Source: DAOUTW01 sp964523575
Lineage (GTDB): Bacteria > Zixibacteria > MSB-5A5 > GN15 > JAAZOE01
Length of the DNA stretch: 62,208 nt
Direction: 5' to 3'
NCBI GenBank assembly: GCA_964523575.1
Contig: CAZGAV010000014.1
Location: 1-62,208, forward strand
Part shown: positions 7,876 to 15,030 of the stretch, one piece after another
How the letters are laid out: the number at the start of each line of letters is the position of its first letter
Position numbering within the stretch: the stretch's first letter is position 1
Notes under the pieces: generated by a model
What the model was told of the DNA's origin: nothing
Database searches by the model: none
The model's input: the letters and a program-made list of their open reading frames with translations, nothing else
Position numbers and translations under genes: made by a program

Positions 7876-9630
7876 TTACGGCGCGTTTCCCCTGTGAATA
7901 TGGCCGCTGTCGAACCTTATGTCTTTGACCCGCAACTGGATTCGAGCGACACCGTTCCAGTGGTTGTATTCGATGACATAGGCCATATCGATGGTTCCCG
8001 ACCGCATCGACAGCGGCCGCACGAGTTCGCCGAACCCGAAACCGATGACATCGATGATCGTGTTGCCCTTGCGGACGCGCATTTTGAGATGGTTTTTGCC
8101 GACCCGGTAAGGCTGGCCGACGACCTCGAGGTTGCGAGTCAGGAAGATGGGTCGCATGTTCATCGGCCCGAAGGGGCTGAACGATTCGAGAATGTCAACG
8201 AAATCGGGGTGGATATCGTCCAGTTCGATTTCGGCGTCAACGAACAGTTTGGGAACCAGGTCCTCATCACTCAGCATTCTTCGTGACACTTCCTGCATTT
8301 TGTGACGGAATTTATCGACATTCTCGGGACGGATGGTCAGGCCGGCGGCGTATTTGTGTCCCCCATAGCGGATGAGGGTGTCCTCGCAATGTTTCAGGGC
8401 TTCGTAGAGGTGAAAACCGGGTATCGAGCGGGCCGAGCCTTTGCCCTCGCCGTTATCAATGGCGATCAGCACCGTCGGGAGGTGAAACCTTTCGACCAGT
8501 CTCGAAGCCACGATTCCGATCACGCCCTGATGCCAGCCCTCCGAAGCCAGTACGATGGCTTTGTCGTTTTCGAGATCGCAGAGTTCATCGATCTGTGCGA
8601 GGGCTTCGTTCAAGGTAGCTTCGTCGATGCTTTTGCGGCGGCGGTTTTCGGAATCGAGGGTTCGCGCTATTTTGGCTGCCAGTTGCTCATCGCGAGTGGT
8701 CAGAAGTTTGATAGCCTGTTTGGCGTCGCCCAGCCGACCGATGGCGTTGATACGCGGGGCCAGGACAAAAACAATCTGGCCGGTGCCGATTTCCTTGCCC
8801 ATAAGGCCTGAGACAAAGGCGAGCGATTTCAATCCCGGTTTGGTCGTACGGGCGATCTGCTGGAAACCATAACGGGTCAGGGTGCGGTTTTCGCCCAAAA
8901 GAGGCACAATATCGGCCGAGGTTCCCAGGGCGACGAGATCGAGGTGTCGATCAAGTTCGGAGATATCCTGCCCCAGTTTTTTGTAGAGACCCTGGGCCAG
9001 TTTGAAAGCCACCCCGACGCCGGATAATTCGGCGGCGTCATAGGGACAATTGTCCTGCTTGGGGTTGACGATGGCGACGGCGTTGGGCAGGATGTCGCCG
9101 GTTTCGTGATGGTCGGTGATGATGCATTCGATACCCTGAGCCCGCGCGAATTCCACCTCCTGAACGGCCGTGATACCGGTATCCACGGAGATAAGCAGGG
9201 TAATTTCCCGGCTTTTGGCCTCAAGAATTCCATCTTCAGATAATCCGTACCCTTCGGTCAGGCGATTGGGCAGATAATAATCAACCTGGGCTCCGAGGCG
9301 GTTCAGCACCAGAAACAGCAGGGCGGTGGCGGTGATCCCGTCGACATCATAGTCGCCGTAGATCATTATTTTTTCGTTTTGTTTGAGCGCCTCGGTGATC
9401 CGGTCGATGGCTTTTGACATCCCTTTGAGAATAAAGGGATCGCTCATGTCTTCCAGCCGGGGATTGATAAAAGCTTTTACTTTTTCCGTGGTGTCGATCT
9501 TACGATTGATGAGAATTTTGATAACCGTTTTGGGGAGATCAACTTCGGAGGCGATTTTATCAACGAGTTCAGCGGGCGGATCAATGGCGAGAACCCATTG
9601 CTGGGCCACACTCTTATCACCCCAGGTCAT
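7876..9630 (-). CDS. recJ: single-stranded-DNA-specific exonuclease RecJ
   Basis: A 584-residue RecJ. The DHH domain carries GDYDVDG (about 92-98), DTGI and the family-naming TDHHETGD; the SGVGVAFKLAQGL motif follows. The DHHA1 domain has GSARSIPGFHLYEAL and RYGGHKYAAG, and a C-terminal OB-fold covers roughly the last 120 residues. RecJ degrades single strands 5' to 3' with Mn2+ in RecF-type recombination and mismatch repair. The ATG at 9630 is chosen because it lies just beyond the 3' stem of RNase P RNA; the open frame upstream falls inside that RNA. recJ and meaB probably share the rnpB promoter, since no other promoter is visible in the 19-base gap. Confidence 0.95.
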   Translation of the reverse strand: MTWGDKSVAQQWVLAIDPPAELVDKIASEVDLPKTVIKILINRKIDTTEKVKAFINPRLEDMSDPFILKGMSKAIDRITEALKQNEKIMIYGDYDVDGITATALLFLVLNRLGAQVDYYLPNRLTEGYGLSEDGILEAKSREITLLISVDTGITAVQEVEFARAQGIECIITDHHETGDILPNAVAIVNPKQDNCPYDAAELSGVGVAFKLAQGLYKKLGQDISELDRHLDLVALGTSADIVPLLGENRTLTRYGFQQIARTTKPGLKSLAFVSGLMGKEIGTGQIVFVLAPRINAIGRLGDAKQAIKLLTTRDEQLAAKIARTLDSENRRRKSIDEATLNEALAQIDELCDLENDKAIVLASEGWHQGVIGIVASRLVERFHLPTVLIAIDNGEGKGSARSIPGFHLYEALKHCEDTLIRYGGHKYAAGLTIRPENVDKFRHKMQEVSRRMLSDEDLVPKLFVDAEIELDDIHPDFVDILESFSPFGPMNMRPIFLTRNLEVVGQPYRVGKNHLKMRVRKGNTIIDVIGFGFGELVRPLSMRSGTIDMAYVIEYNHWNGVARIQLRVKDIRFDSGHIHRGNAP

Positions 9631-9649
9631 GTCCGCGTTTCCTATCGAT

Positions 9650-10035
9650 GTAGCAAAAAAGCAGGAAATAAGCCGGGTTCTGTCAACCCTTGCGGGCAAA
9701 CGATCATCTATCTGGGAGCATGGTCGCCCATGCCCTCATGCGGCCTACCCGGAAGTCAAACGAGGCGAGCCGACCTCATCCTTCCCTATTTGGCCTTGCT
9801 CCGAGTGGGGTTTGTCCGACCTTCCCGTTACCGGGACAGCCCGTGGTCTCTTACACCGCGTTTTCACCATTACCGCCGGCCGCCGGAGCGGCCGGGTTGG
9901 CTGTTATTTTCTGTGACACTTTCCGTCGGATTACTCCGCCCTCGTGTTACGAGGCACTCTGGCTCTGCGGAGCCCGGACTTTCCTCATCTTAGACTAAGT
10001 CATAAAATGCGACCGTTTATCCTGCTCCTTGCTAC
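9650..10035 (-). ncRNA. rnpB: RNase P RNA, bacterial type A
   Basis: The catalytic RNA of RNase P, which trims tRNA 5' ends. On the minus strand the 5' conserved core GAGGAAAGTCCGGGCTCC lies at 9986-9969, the AGCAAGGCCAAA core near 9800-9787 and the 3' core ACAGAACCCGGCTTA at 9683-9669. Helix P1 pairs AGCAGGA (10026-10020) with TCCTGCT (9666-9660) and is extended by GTAGCAA (10035-10029) with TTGCTAC (9656-9650). P2 is formed by AAACGGTC and GATCGTTT. Length is about 386 bases. No T-tract follows the last stem, so the mature 3' end probably arises by processing of a transcript running into recJ. Confidence 0.96.
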
Positions 10036-10044
10036 GGTTAATAT

Positions 10045-10050
10045 ATTATA
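10045..10050 (-). promoter_or_regulatory. probable -10 element of rnpB
   Basis: A perfect TATAAT on the minus strand lies about ten bases before the 5' stem of RNase P RNA. No good -35 hexamer is found 16-18 bases upstream; TGAATT at 18 bases is the nearest. The remaining gap up to 10278 is AT-rich and holds no gene. Confidence 0.5.
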
Positions 10051-10278
10051 AACAACACAACTTTCTCGAATTCACCGGAATGCCGGCCGTCGCTCCGCAG
10101 GTTATTCGATATCAGCCACAGTCCCGGAGCCAGCTTTCCTATCCTAATTCTAATACAATTTTTTGCTTTGCGCAAATTCTAAGATTTTTTAGTCTCCGAT
10201 ATTCGTTAAGGTTGTTTCCAGTCGGGCGCGAATATCGCCCCCGGAATACAATCGCTTATATTTCAATAACTTATAAGA

Positions 10279-10995
10279 TCAGAGGTCGCTTTCGTCGGTC
10301 CACACCAGCATGCGGCCGCAATTGTCACAGGTTATAATCCGTTCACCCATTTTGATTTCCTGGATTTTTTGGGGCGGCAGGGCTTTATAGCAGGAACCGC
10401 AGGCCCGTTTCTTGACAGCCACGACGGCGGCGCCGCCCTTGCCTTTGCGAATTCGGTCATAGGTCGAAATAATGCGCTGGTTGACCTGCGCCACCAGTTG
10501 CTGGCGTTCTTTCTGCTTGTCCTTAATCTTGGAACCGACCGAATCGATTTGCGACTGAAGGCTTTCCAGCTGTTCGCTATTGGTTTTTTTGAATTCCGTA
10601 TAACGGCTTTCCAGTTCGACGATGTCCTTTTCGTACTGCTCGATCGATTCCATAAGAGCCATCGCCCGGGACTCGAGGTCGGAGATATTTGACTTGATCT
10701 GGTCGATCTCACTAACCAAAGCGTCGTATTCCTTGTTGGTCTTGATGGCCATCATCCGTTCCTGCAGTTTTTTGAGCTTCTCCTGTTTTCCCTGAAGCTC
10801 CAGGTCGACTTCTTTCTGCTCCCGACGGGCGGTGGTCAAAGCCTCGGTCGTGTTTTCCAGCTTGGTTTCCGCTTCATTGATCTCACCCTGGAGATTTTCC
10901 ATCATATCCGGGATATATTCTTTGGACCTTTCCAATTCTCCCAGATCATAGTCGATGCTTTGCAATTGAAGCAGCAATTCCAGATCACCATTCAT
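10279..10995 (-). CDS. coiled-coil protein with C-terminal C4 zinc ribbon
   Basis: A 238-residue soluble protein. Residues about 1-185 are almost entirely heptad-patterned, charged coiled coil forming a helical hairpin (CT398-like). The C terminus is a zinc ribbon with CGSC and CDNC separated by about 23 residues (zf-RING_7/DUF164 family). Relatives are widespread, often called zinc-ribbon regulatory or nucleic-acid-binding proteins, and a Chlamydia member interacts with sigma54 and type III secretion proteins; the general role is not established. The ATG at 10995 is preceded by AAAGGAG. It sits between a tRNA-operon terminator and rnpB. I would not assign a specific function. Confidence 0.85.
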   Translation of the reverse strand: MNGDLELLLQLQSIDYDLGELERSKEYIPDMMENLQGEINEAETKLENTTEALTTARREQKEVDLELQGKQEKLKKLQERMMAIKTNKEYDALVSEIDQIKSNISDLESRAMALMESIEQYEKDIVELESRYTEFKKTNSEQLESLQSQIDSVGSKIKDKQKERQQLVAQVNQRIISTYDRIRKGKGGAAVVAVKKRACGSCYKALPPQKIQEIKMGERIITCDNCGRMLVWTDESDL

Positions 10996-11025
10996 TTATC
11001 GCTCCTTTGGCCATGGCGATACGAG

Positions 11026-11063
11026 AAAAAAAAAGTGCCTGCCATTCTCATGGCGGGCACTTT
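11026..11063 (-). terminator. intrinsic terminator of the tRNA operon
   Basis: Reading the minus strand, a 13-base stem (AAAGTGCCCGCCA with TGGCAGGCACTTT, one G-T pair) closes a 6-base loop and runs into a T-tract. It lies between the two tRNA genes and the zinc-ribbon gene and would end the tRNA transcript. Confidence 0.88.
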
Positions 11064-11170
11064 CTGGTTGTCTTTTTTTCATCTCGGCGTACGTTTTCGC
11101 ACATTCGTGGTAGTCTTGCGTACGCCGGAGATTGTGACTTTCTCGTATATGCACCAGTATACTTCTCACA

Positions 11171-11247
11171 TGGTGGGCAATACTGGGCTCGAACCAGTGA
11201 CCTCTCGGATGTGAACCGAACGCTCTAACCAACTGAGCTAATTGCCC
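11171..11247 (-). tRNA. tRNA-Val (anticodon CAC)
   Basis: A complete cloverleaf: acceptor GGGCAAT/ATTGCCC, D-arm GCTC...GAGC, anticodon stem TTCGG/CCGAG with loop TTCACAT giving anticodon CAC (reads GTG), and T-arm ACTGG/CCAGT with loop TTCGAGC. The discriminator base is A, and the 3' CCA is encoded (TGG at 11171-11173 on plus). It is second in a two-tRNA operon. Confidence 0.95.
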
Positions 11248-11275
11248 ATTCCGTTTTTCTAATTCAAAGATCATG

Positions 11276-11349
11276 TGGGCCCACCAGGACTTGAACCTGG
11301 GACCCGCTGATTATGAGTCAGCTGCTCTAACCAACTGAGCTATGGGCCC
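11276..11349 (-). tRNA. tRNA with CAT anticodon (Met elongator or lysidine-modified Ile2)
   Basis: Cloverleaf with acceptor GGGCCCA/TGGGCCC, anticodon stem GCTGA/TCAGC, loop CTCATAA (anticodon CAT), T-arm CCAGG/CCTGG and discriminator A. It lacks the pyrimidine-mismatched first pair and the three G-C anticodon-stem pairs of initiator tRNA. Sequence inspection alone does not decide between elongator Met and Ile2 (TilS substrate). The 3' CCA is not encoded, unlike in its neighbour tRNA-Val, so a CCA-adding enzyme is required. Confidence 0.93.
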
Positions 11350-11367
11350 TGACTATTTCAGCCTTAT

Positions 11368-11396
11368 ATTATACGCTTCCCGGTCCGCCTCGTCAA
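11368..11396 (-). promoter_or_regulatory. strong sigma70-type promoter of the tRNA operon
   Basis: TTGACG (11396-11391), a 17-base spacer and a perfect TATAAT (11373-11368) on the minus strand. The spacing to the 5' end of the CAT-anticodon tRNA is about 18 bases. This is the best promoter match in the window. Confidence 0.9.
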
Positions 11397-11948
11397 GCCC
11401 TTTTTGGCTATCGGATTCCGCTTCCGGCCCGGCCCCAGAATCGGGGCCAAAAAGCAAAAAATACTTGACATCGAAATCCGCATAAGCCATTATTAAAGGT
11501 AACCAAGGGGCGTTGTCATCATTCGGAAATAGCACTGGAAAAGCCGAGCGCGGGCGATATTGGCTATTGTCGTTATCGACCAAACAATTGGGAGGTGGAG
11601 CTCAGAAGCAATAAGCGAAAGTGATCCAACGGCATCAATCACGGCATCGAAGAAACAGAAAATATCCGGTTCCGGGCCAGCAGTGAAGTGTCCGCCCGGA
11701 TATATCCAATGGGCTGATTGTCAATCCGACGTTAATGGTTTCCATATTGCCCGGCAAGGATTGCCGGCTGTTTGAGAATCTGGCATGGGATGGCGCATTG
11801 TCATCGGGCAATGAGGAAACCGATTCAGCCGAGACTCGAGTTCAACGTGTCGGAAAGATTCCACCAGAGGTCATGAAGCATGCGGATAAGTTAACCCTCC
11901 CCGCCCTGATGCGGGAATGGCGAAACCTGTTCTTTGCTGATGGGGCGA
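11397..11948 (+). other. gene-free stretch with possible plus-strand transcript
   Basis: About 550 bases between the tRNA promoter and the dehydratase-family gene. No reading frame resembles a protein I recognise and no frame has a convincing start. On the plus strand TTGACA (11465-11470) with a 17-base spacer to CATTAT (11488-11493) could be a promoter, and a strong plus-strand terminator closes the stretch. Together they would bound an RNA of roughly 480 bases. The content could be a noncoding RNA, a decayed gene or plain intergenic DNA. Confidence 0.3.
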
Positions 11949-11982
11949 CTCCGGCCGACGCCATGTCGGCCGGAGCTTTTTT
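11949..11982 (+). terminator. plus-strand intrinsic terminator with no assigned gene
   Basis: An 11-base perfect stem, CTCCGGCCGAC (11949-11959) with GTCGGCCGGAG (11965-11975), has a 5-base loop and then C plus six T. The T-tract is on the plus side only, so it ends plus-strand transcription rather than that of the minus-strand gene at 11990-13453. Confidence 0.8.
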
Positions 11983-11989
11983 ATGGGGC

Positions 11990-13453
11990 CTATTTTTTCT
12001 TGGGAGGCTCGGGGATTTCTTCGGTTATACCGGCCAGACGCCGGGCCATATTGACTTTGTCTTCCAACCGCGAGAAGGCATGAATAAATAATTTGGCGCC
12101 ATCCGGGGAGCCGCCGCCATGCATACATCCGGGCACCCCGGCACCGACCGTGGCCCATTCCACCAGCCGCGCGGCGCGAGCGCGTGCTTCGCCGGAAACC
12201 GTCCCCTTCATATATTTCTTAATCAAATCACCGTATTTTTCGGATTGGAAATCGGCATAGGACGGCATACAGCCGGTCTCCCCGATGCCGCCGGCGATAT
12301 CCTGAGCCAGCCGCGAGGTTTCATAAGGCAGGGTCGCCACATGGATTTTATTGACATTGGCCAGGAACATGTTGGGCAGCCAAGCCCCGGAGGGATGCTG
12401 ATGTCCCATCACCGAGGCGGCCACGCCCATCCCGAAAGTCGTTTCGTTATTGACATTCATACGGGCCAATTTGTCACGAAAGACATTGGCCGACAAGCCG
12501 TTGGCTCGCGCGGTCAGGATCGCCGCGCCAATTTTTACGTCGCCCTGTCCGGCCACGCAACCGCCAATGGCTGAACGGTAAGGGGCGATAAAATTGAACA
12601 CCGCCGACTGGGTGAACTGGTATTCGCCGCACATGAACACGCGCTCTTTGGGAATGAAGACATCCTCGAAAAACAGGTAGGCCTGGGTGATGCCGCCGCA
12701 GGTGTTGGGAATATCGAAACCCTCGGTCCCCTCGCGGCCGTCGCTGGGATGGCGGGCCTCGACGATAGTCAGGTTTTCAATATCGCGAGGAATTACGAAA
12801 GAGACGGCATAATCTTTGTCCTCCTCGCCATAGGCCGATCCCGGTAAGACGAAAATTTCGTTGGCCGCGGCCACGCCGCAGATCATGACCTTGGCGCCCC
12901 GGACCACGATGCCGTCATCCCGTTTTTCGACGACATGCAGGTTCATGTCGGGATCATCCTGCCGGGAGGGCTTTTTGGTCCGGTCGCCCTTGGGGTCGGT
13001 TAAGGCTCCGGCGATGGTGATATCGCGCGCCTGAGCGTCCTTGAGCCATTCCAGAAAGCGCGGATGATAGGCCGTTCCCAGTTCCTTATCGCAGTCGAAG
13101 GTGGTAACGAACATGGAGTTGAGAGCCGTCCAGCCGACGCAACGTCCGCCGGTGCAGGTGCCGGTCAGATGAAAAGCGAAACGTTTCATCATGCAATTGG
13201 CGATCATGTCCTCAGCCGAACGGATGACCGACAGGTAGCGGCTGATCGGTTCGCCGGTCAGATGAGATTTGGTCGTGACCATTTCACGGATATTTTCGTC
13301 GTGCTGGGCGCGGAACAGACTGGCATGCCCCTCGACGGTGTTGACGGTGGCGGGATGGGTGGTCACATCTTCGATCAGGTTGTCAAACTTGTGGATGTTG
13401 GGCCGCATCGCCCTTAGTGATTCCTTGTATTCCTCAGGGGTCCTCAGAGCCAT
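11990..13453 (-). CDS. 4-hydroxybutyryl-CoA dehydratase / 4-HPA 3-hydroxylase family protein
   Basis: A 487-residue flavoprotein of the AbfD/HpaB family, with the length of AbfD (about 490). AbfD dehydrates 4-hydroxybutyryl-CoA to crotonyl-CoA with FAD and a [4Fe-4S] cluster held by C99, C103, H292 and C299. Here C100 and C105 (TGTCTGGRCVGW) and C299 (AIGGCVAG) are present, but residue 292 is Tyr and the Cys pair is spaced by four residues instead of three. It is therefore a divergent dehydratase or a sister enzyme on an acyl-CoA or aromatic substrate. The ATG at 13453 is preceded by GGAGG; the longer open frame upstream is not needed. No gene shares its operon. Confidence 0.75.
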   Translation of the reverse strand: MALRTPEEYKESLRAMRPNIHKFDNLIEDVTTHPATVNTVEGHASLFRAQHDENIREMVTTKSHLTGEPISRYLSVIRSAEDMIANCMMKRFAFHLTGTCTGGRCVGWTALNSMFVTTFDCDKELGTAYHPRFLEWLKDAQARDITIAGALTDPKGDRTKKPSRQDDPDMNLHVVEKRDDGIVVRGAKVMICGVAAANEIFVLPGSAYGEEDKDYAVSFVIPRDIENLTIVEARHPSDGREGTEGFDIPNTCGGITQAYLFFEDVFIPKERVFMCGEYQFTQSAVFNFIAPYRSAIGGCVAGQGDVKIGAAILTARANGLSANVFRDKLARMNVNNETTFGMGVAASVMGHQHPSGAWLPNMFLANVNKIHVATLPYETSRLAQDIAGGIGETGCMPSYADFQSEKYGDLIKKYMKGTVSGEARARAARLVEWATVGAGVPGCMHGGGSPDGAKLFIHAFSRLEDKVNMARRLAGITEEIPEPPKKK

Positions 13454-13674
13454 ATTATCCTCCAAACCAGCTTTATATTTTTGCAACCGGCCGGGGCAGC
13501 GATCCTCATTCCGGCGGATTGACTCGCGAATTTTGAAAGAGTGATCTTTTGCTGATATGATAGCGCAATCGGCCGGTTTTAGCAACTCAACATCGACCAC
13601 GATAGCCAACGGGAAATTGATGAACGCCGCCTTATCTGGCGGGGCGAGGCTGACCCGAGGGACATAACAACGGA

Positions 13675-14811
13675 TCAGGGAAAAACGATATAGAAGGGGC
13701 GCGAACAGTAATGGGTGGTGTCGCTGTGATCCATGAAGGCGAGCGACACCATGACCGAATCGCCGGAAGCGATCGCAGAAAGGTCGAGATCATCGGAATT
13801 GCCGGTATTCAGAGCTCGCCGCAGAAGAACCATCCATCGGCCGGAAGTGCGGTTGAAGGCCGAGAAACTGGCGACGTCGGCAATCGAACCGGAGGCGTTG
13901 TCGTGGACGACATAGCCGGGGATGAGGACCTTGTTCAGCCAGATGCGGGAACTGTCAAACGGTTCGGCATCGACGGCATGCAAAAACGGTTTGCCGATTT
14001 TGGTCGAATCCCGATTCATGTATATCGGTTTGAGGCGGTCGGCGTCATAGTTCAGGGTGTAGATTTCCTGACCATAAGCGTCGGTCTGGCGGCCATCGAC
14101 ACTCCAATATTCATCCTGAGCCAGGAAAACCGGATCAGTGGTCCCGGCCTGCCAGTGCCAGACATCGACATGTCCACCGCCGGTAGTGTACATCCGGTCG
14201 CCGCTTATGGTGGTGTCACCGACGGCGTGGCACATACTGCGGCAATCGGCTTTTTCGTCGCCGTTGTCGCCCATATCCCAGATGATGGCGAATCGATCCT
14301 GTTCCAGCCAGGTTGTATCATATATATTTTTAATTGTATCGACCCGAATGGAACGTCGAGCCCAAGTATCGTAGATGGTATCAATAACGTGTCCTACGGA
14401 ATCATAATCGAGTTTTAAGAGGTGCATATCGGGATGTTGCCAGACGCTATAAGTACGCCAGGAAACCAGGGCGTTTTCGACCCATTCGGCGCGAATGAAG
14501 AGGTATTCGGGCGTCTTTATGGCTTTGACCGAAACCGGCAGGGAATCGAAGGTCGTGGCCGTATCGGCTACGAAGGCGGAATCGTTGACGAAAATGCCGC
14601 CGGTGATGGTTTCCCACCAGAGATCATGGTAGGGGTCATCCATAGGCGGTTCAACCGAGGAGGAGTAAACCACGACGCGGCCGTATACGACCTTTTCGGC
14701 TTTGCCGTAACTTCCAGGATTTTCGCATCCTATCACCAGAGCGGCGACAATCACCGGAGCGGCAAGGAGCGCCATCGCATAGAAAAGCCGTCGAAATTCC
14801 ATTTTCATCAT
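13675..14811 (-). CDS. lipoprotein with ethylbenzene-dehydrogenase-type haem-binding domain
   Basis: A secreted lipoprotein of about 378 residues. The signal peptide ends in a lipobox (LVIGC, Cys 29). The rest looks like one EB_dh domain, the fold of DMSO-reductase-family gamma subunits, shown by DRFAIIWDMGDNG, an unusual CRSMCH (CxxxCH, C190/C194/H195) and GGGHVDVWHWQAG. In relatives this domain binds haem b or stands near c-type haem, so an electron-transfer role at the periplasmic face is plausible. The frame could also begin at GTG 14832; ATG 14811 (or 14808) is preferred because AAGGGG lies 12 bases upstream and the signal peptide then has normal length. No redox partner is adjacent. Confidence 0.72.
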   Translation of the reverse strand: MMKMEFRRLFYAMALLAAPVIVAALVIGCENPGSYGKAEKVVYGRVVVYSSSVEPPMDDPYHDLWWETITGGIFVNDSAFVADTATTFDSLPVSVKAIKTPEYLFIRAEWVENALVSWRTYSVWQHPDMHLLKLDYDSVGHVIDTIYDTWARRSIRVDTIKNIYDTTWLEQDRFAIIWDMGDNGDEKADCRSMCHAVGDTTISGDRMYTTGGGHVDVWHWQAGTTDPVFLAQDEYWSVDGRQTDAYGQEIYTLNYDADRLKPIYMNRDSTKIGKPFLHAVDAEPFDSSRIWLNKVLIPGYVVHDNASGSIADVASFSAFNRTSGRWMVLLRRALNTGNSDDLDLSAIASGDSVMVSLAFMDHSDTTHYCSRPFYIVFP

Positions 14812-14966
14812 ACTCGTTATACACCCCTTCACGGGTTCGGGTCAAATTAAACCAAGGCAAAATACAAGACCGCCGGAGATTTGGCAAGGTCAAAAGGGGG
14901 GTCGATATCCGTAAAGTCAAAGCCGCTGGTGACCAGAAAATTATAAATCCAATGCAAAAAAGTGAT

Positions 14967-14994
14967 TTGAAATTCGGTATTCTATTATTATAAT
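14967..14994 (+). promoter_or_regulatory. promoter of comM
   Basis: TTGAAA (14967-14972), a 16-base spacer and a perfect TATAAT (14989-14994) place transcription start near 15001, about 30 bases before the comM ATG. The leader contains TGGGGAA repeated in tandem (15011-15029), overlapping the Shine-Dalgarno position. Confidence 0.6.
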
Positions 14995-15030
14995 TGTAAA
15001 CCAGTTCAAATGGGGAATGGGGAATGGGGC

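Noticed and set aside
11353..11583. 76-codon minus-strand frame before the tRNAs
   Set aside because: It covers the tRNA promoter, has no ribosome site and its product is low in recognisable structure.
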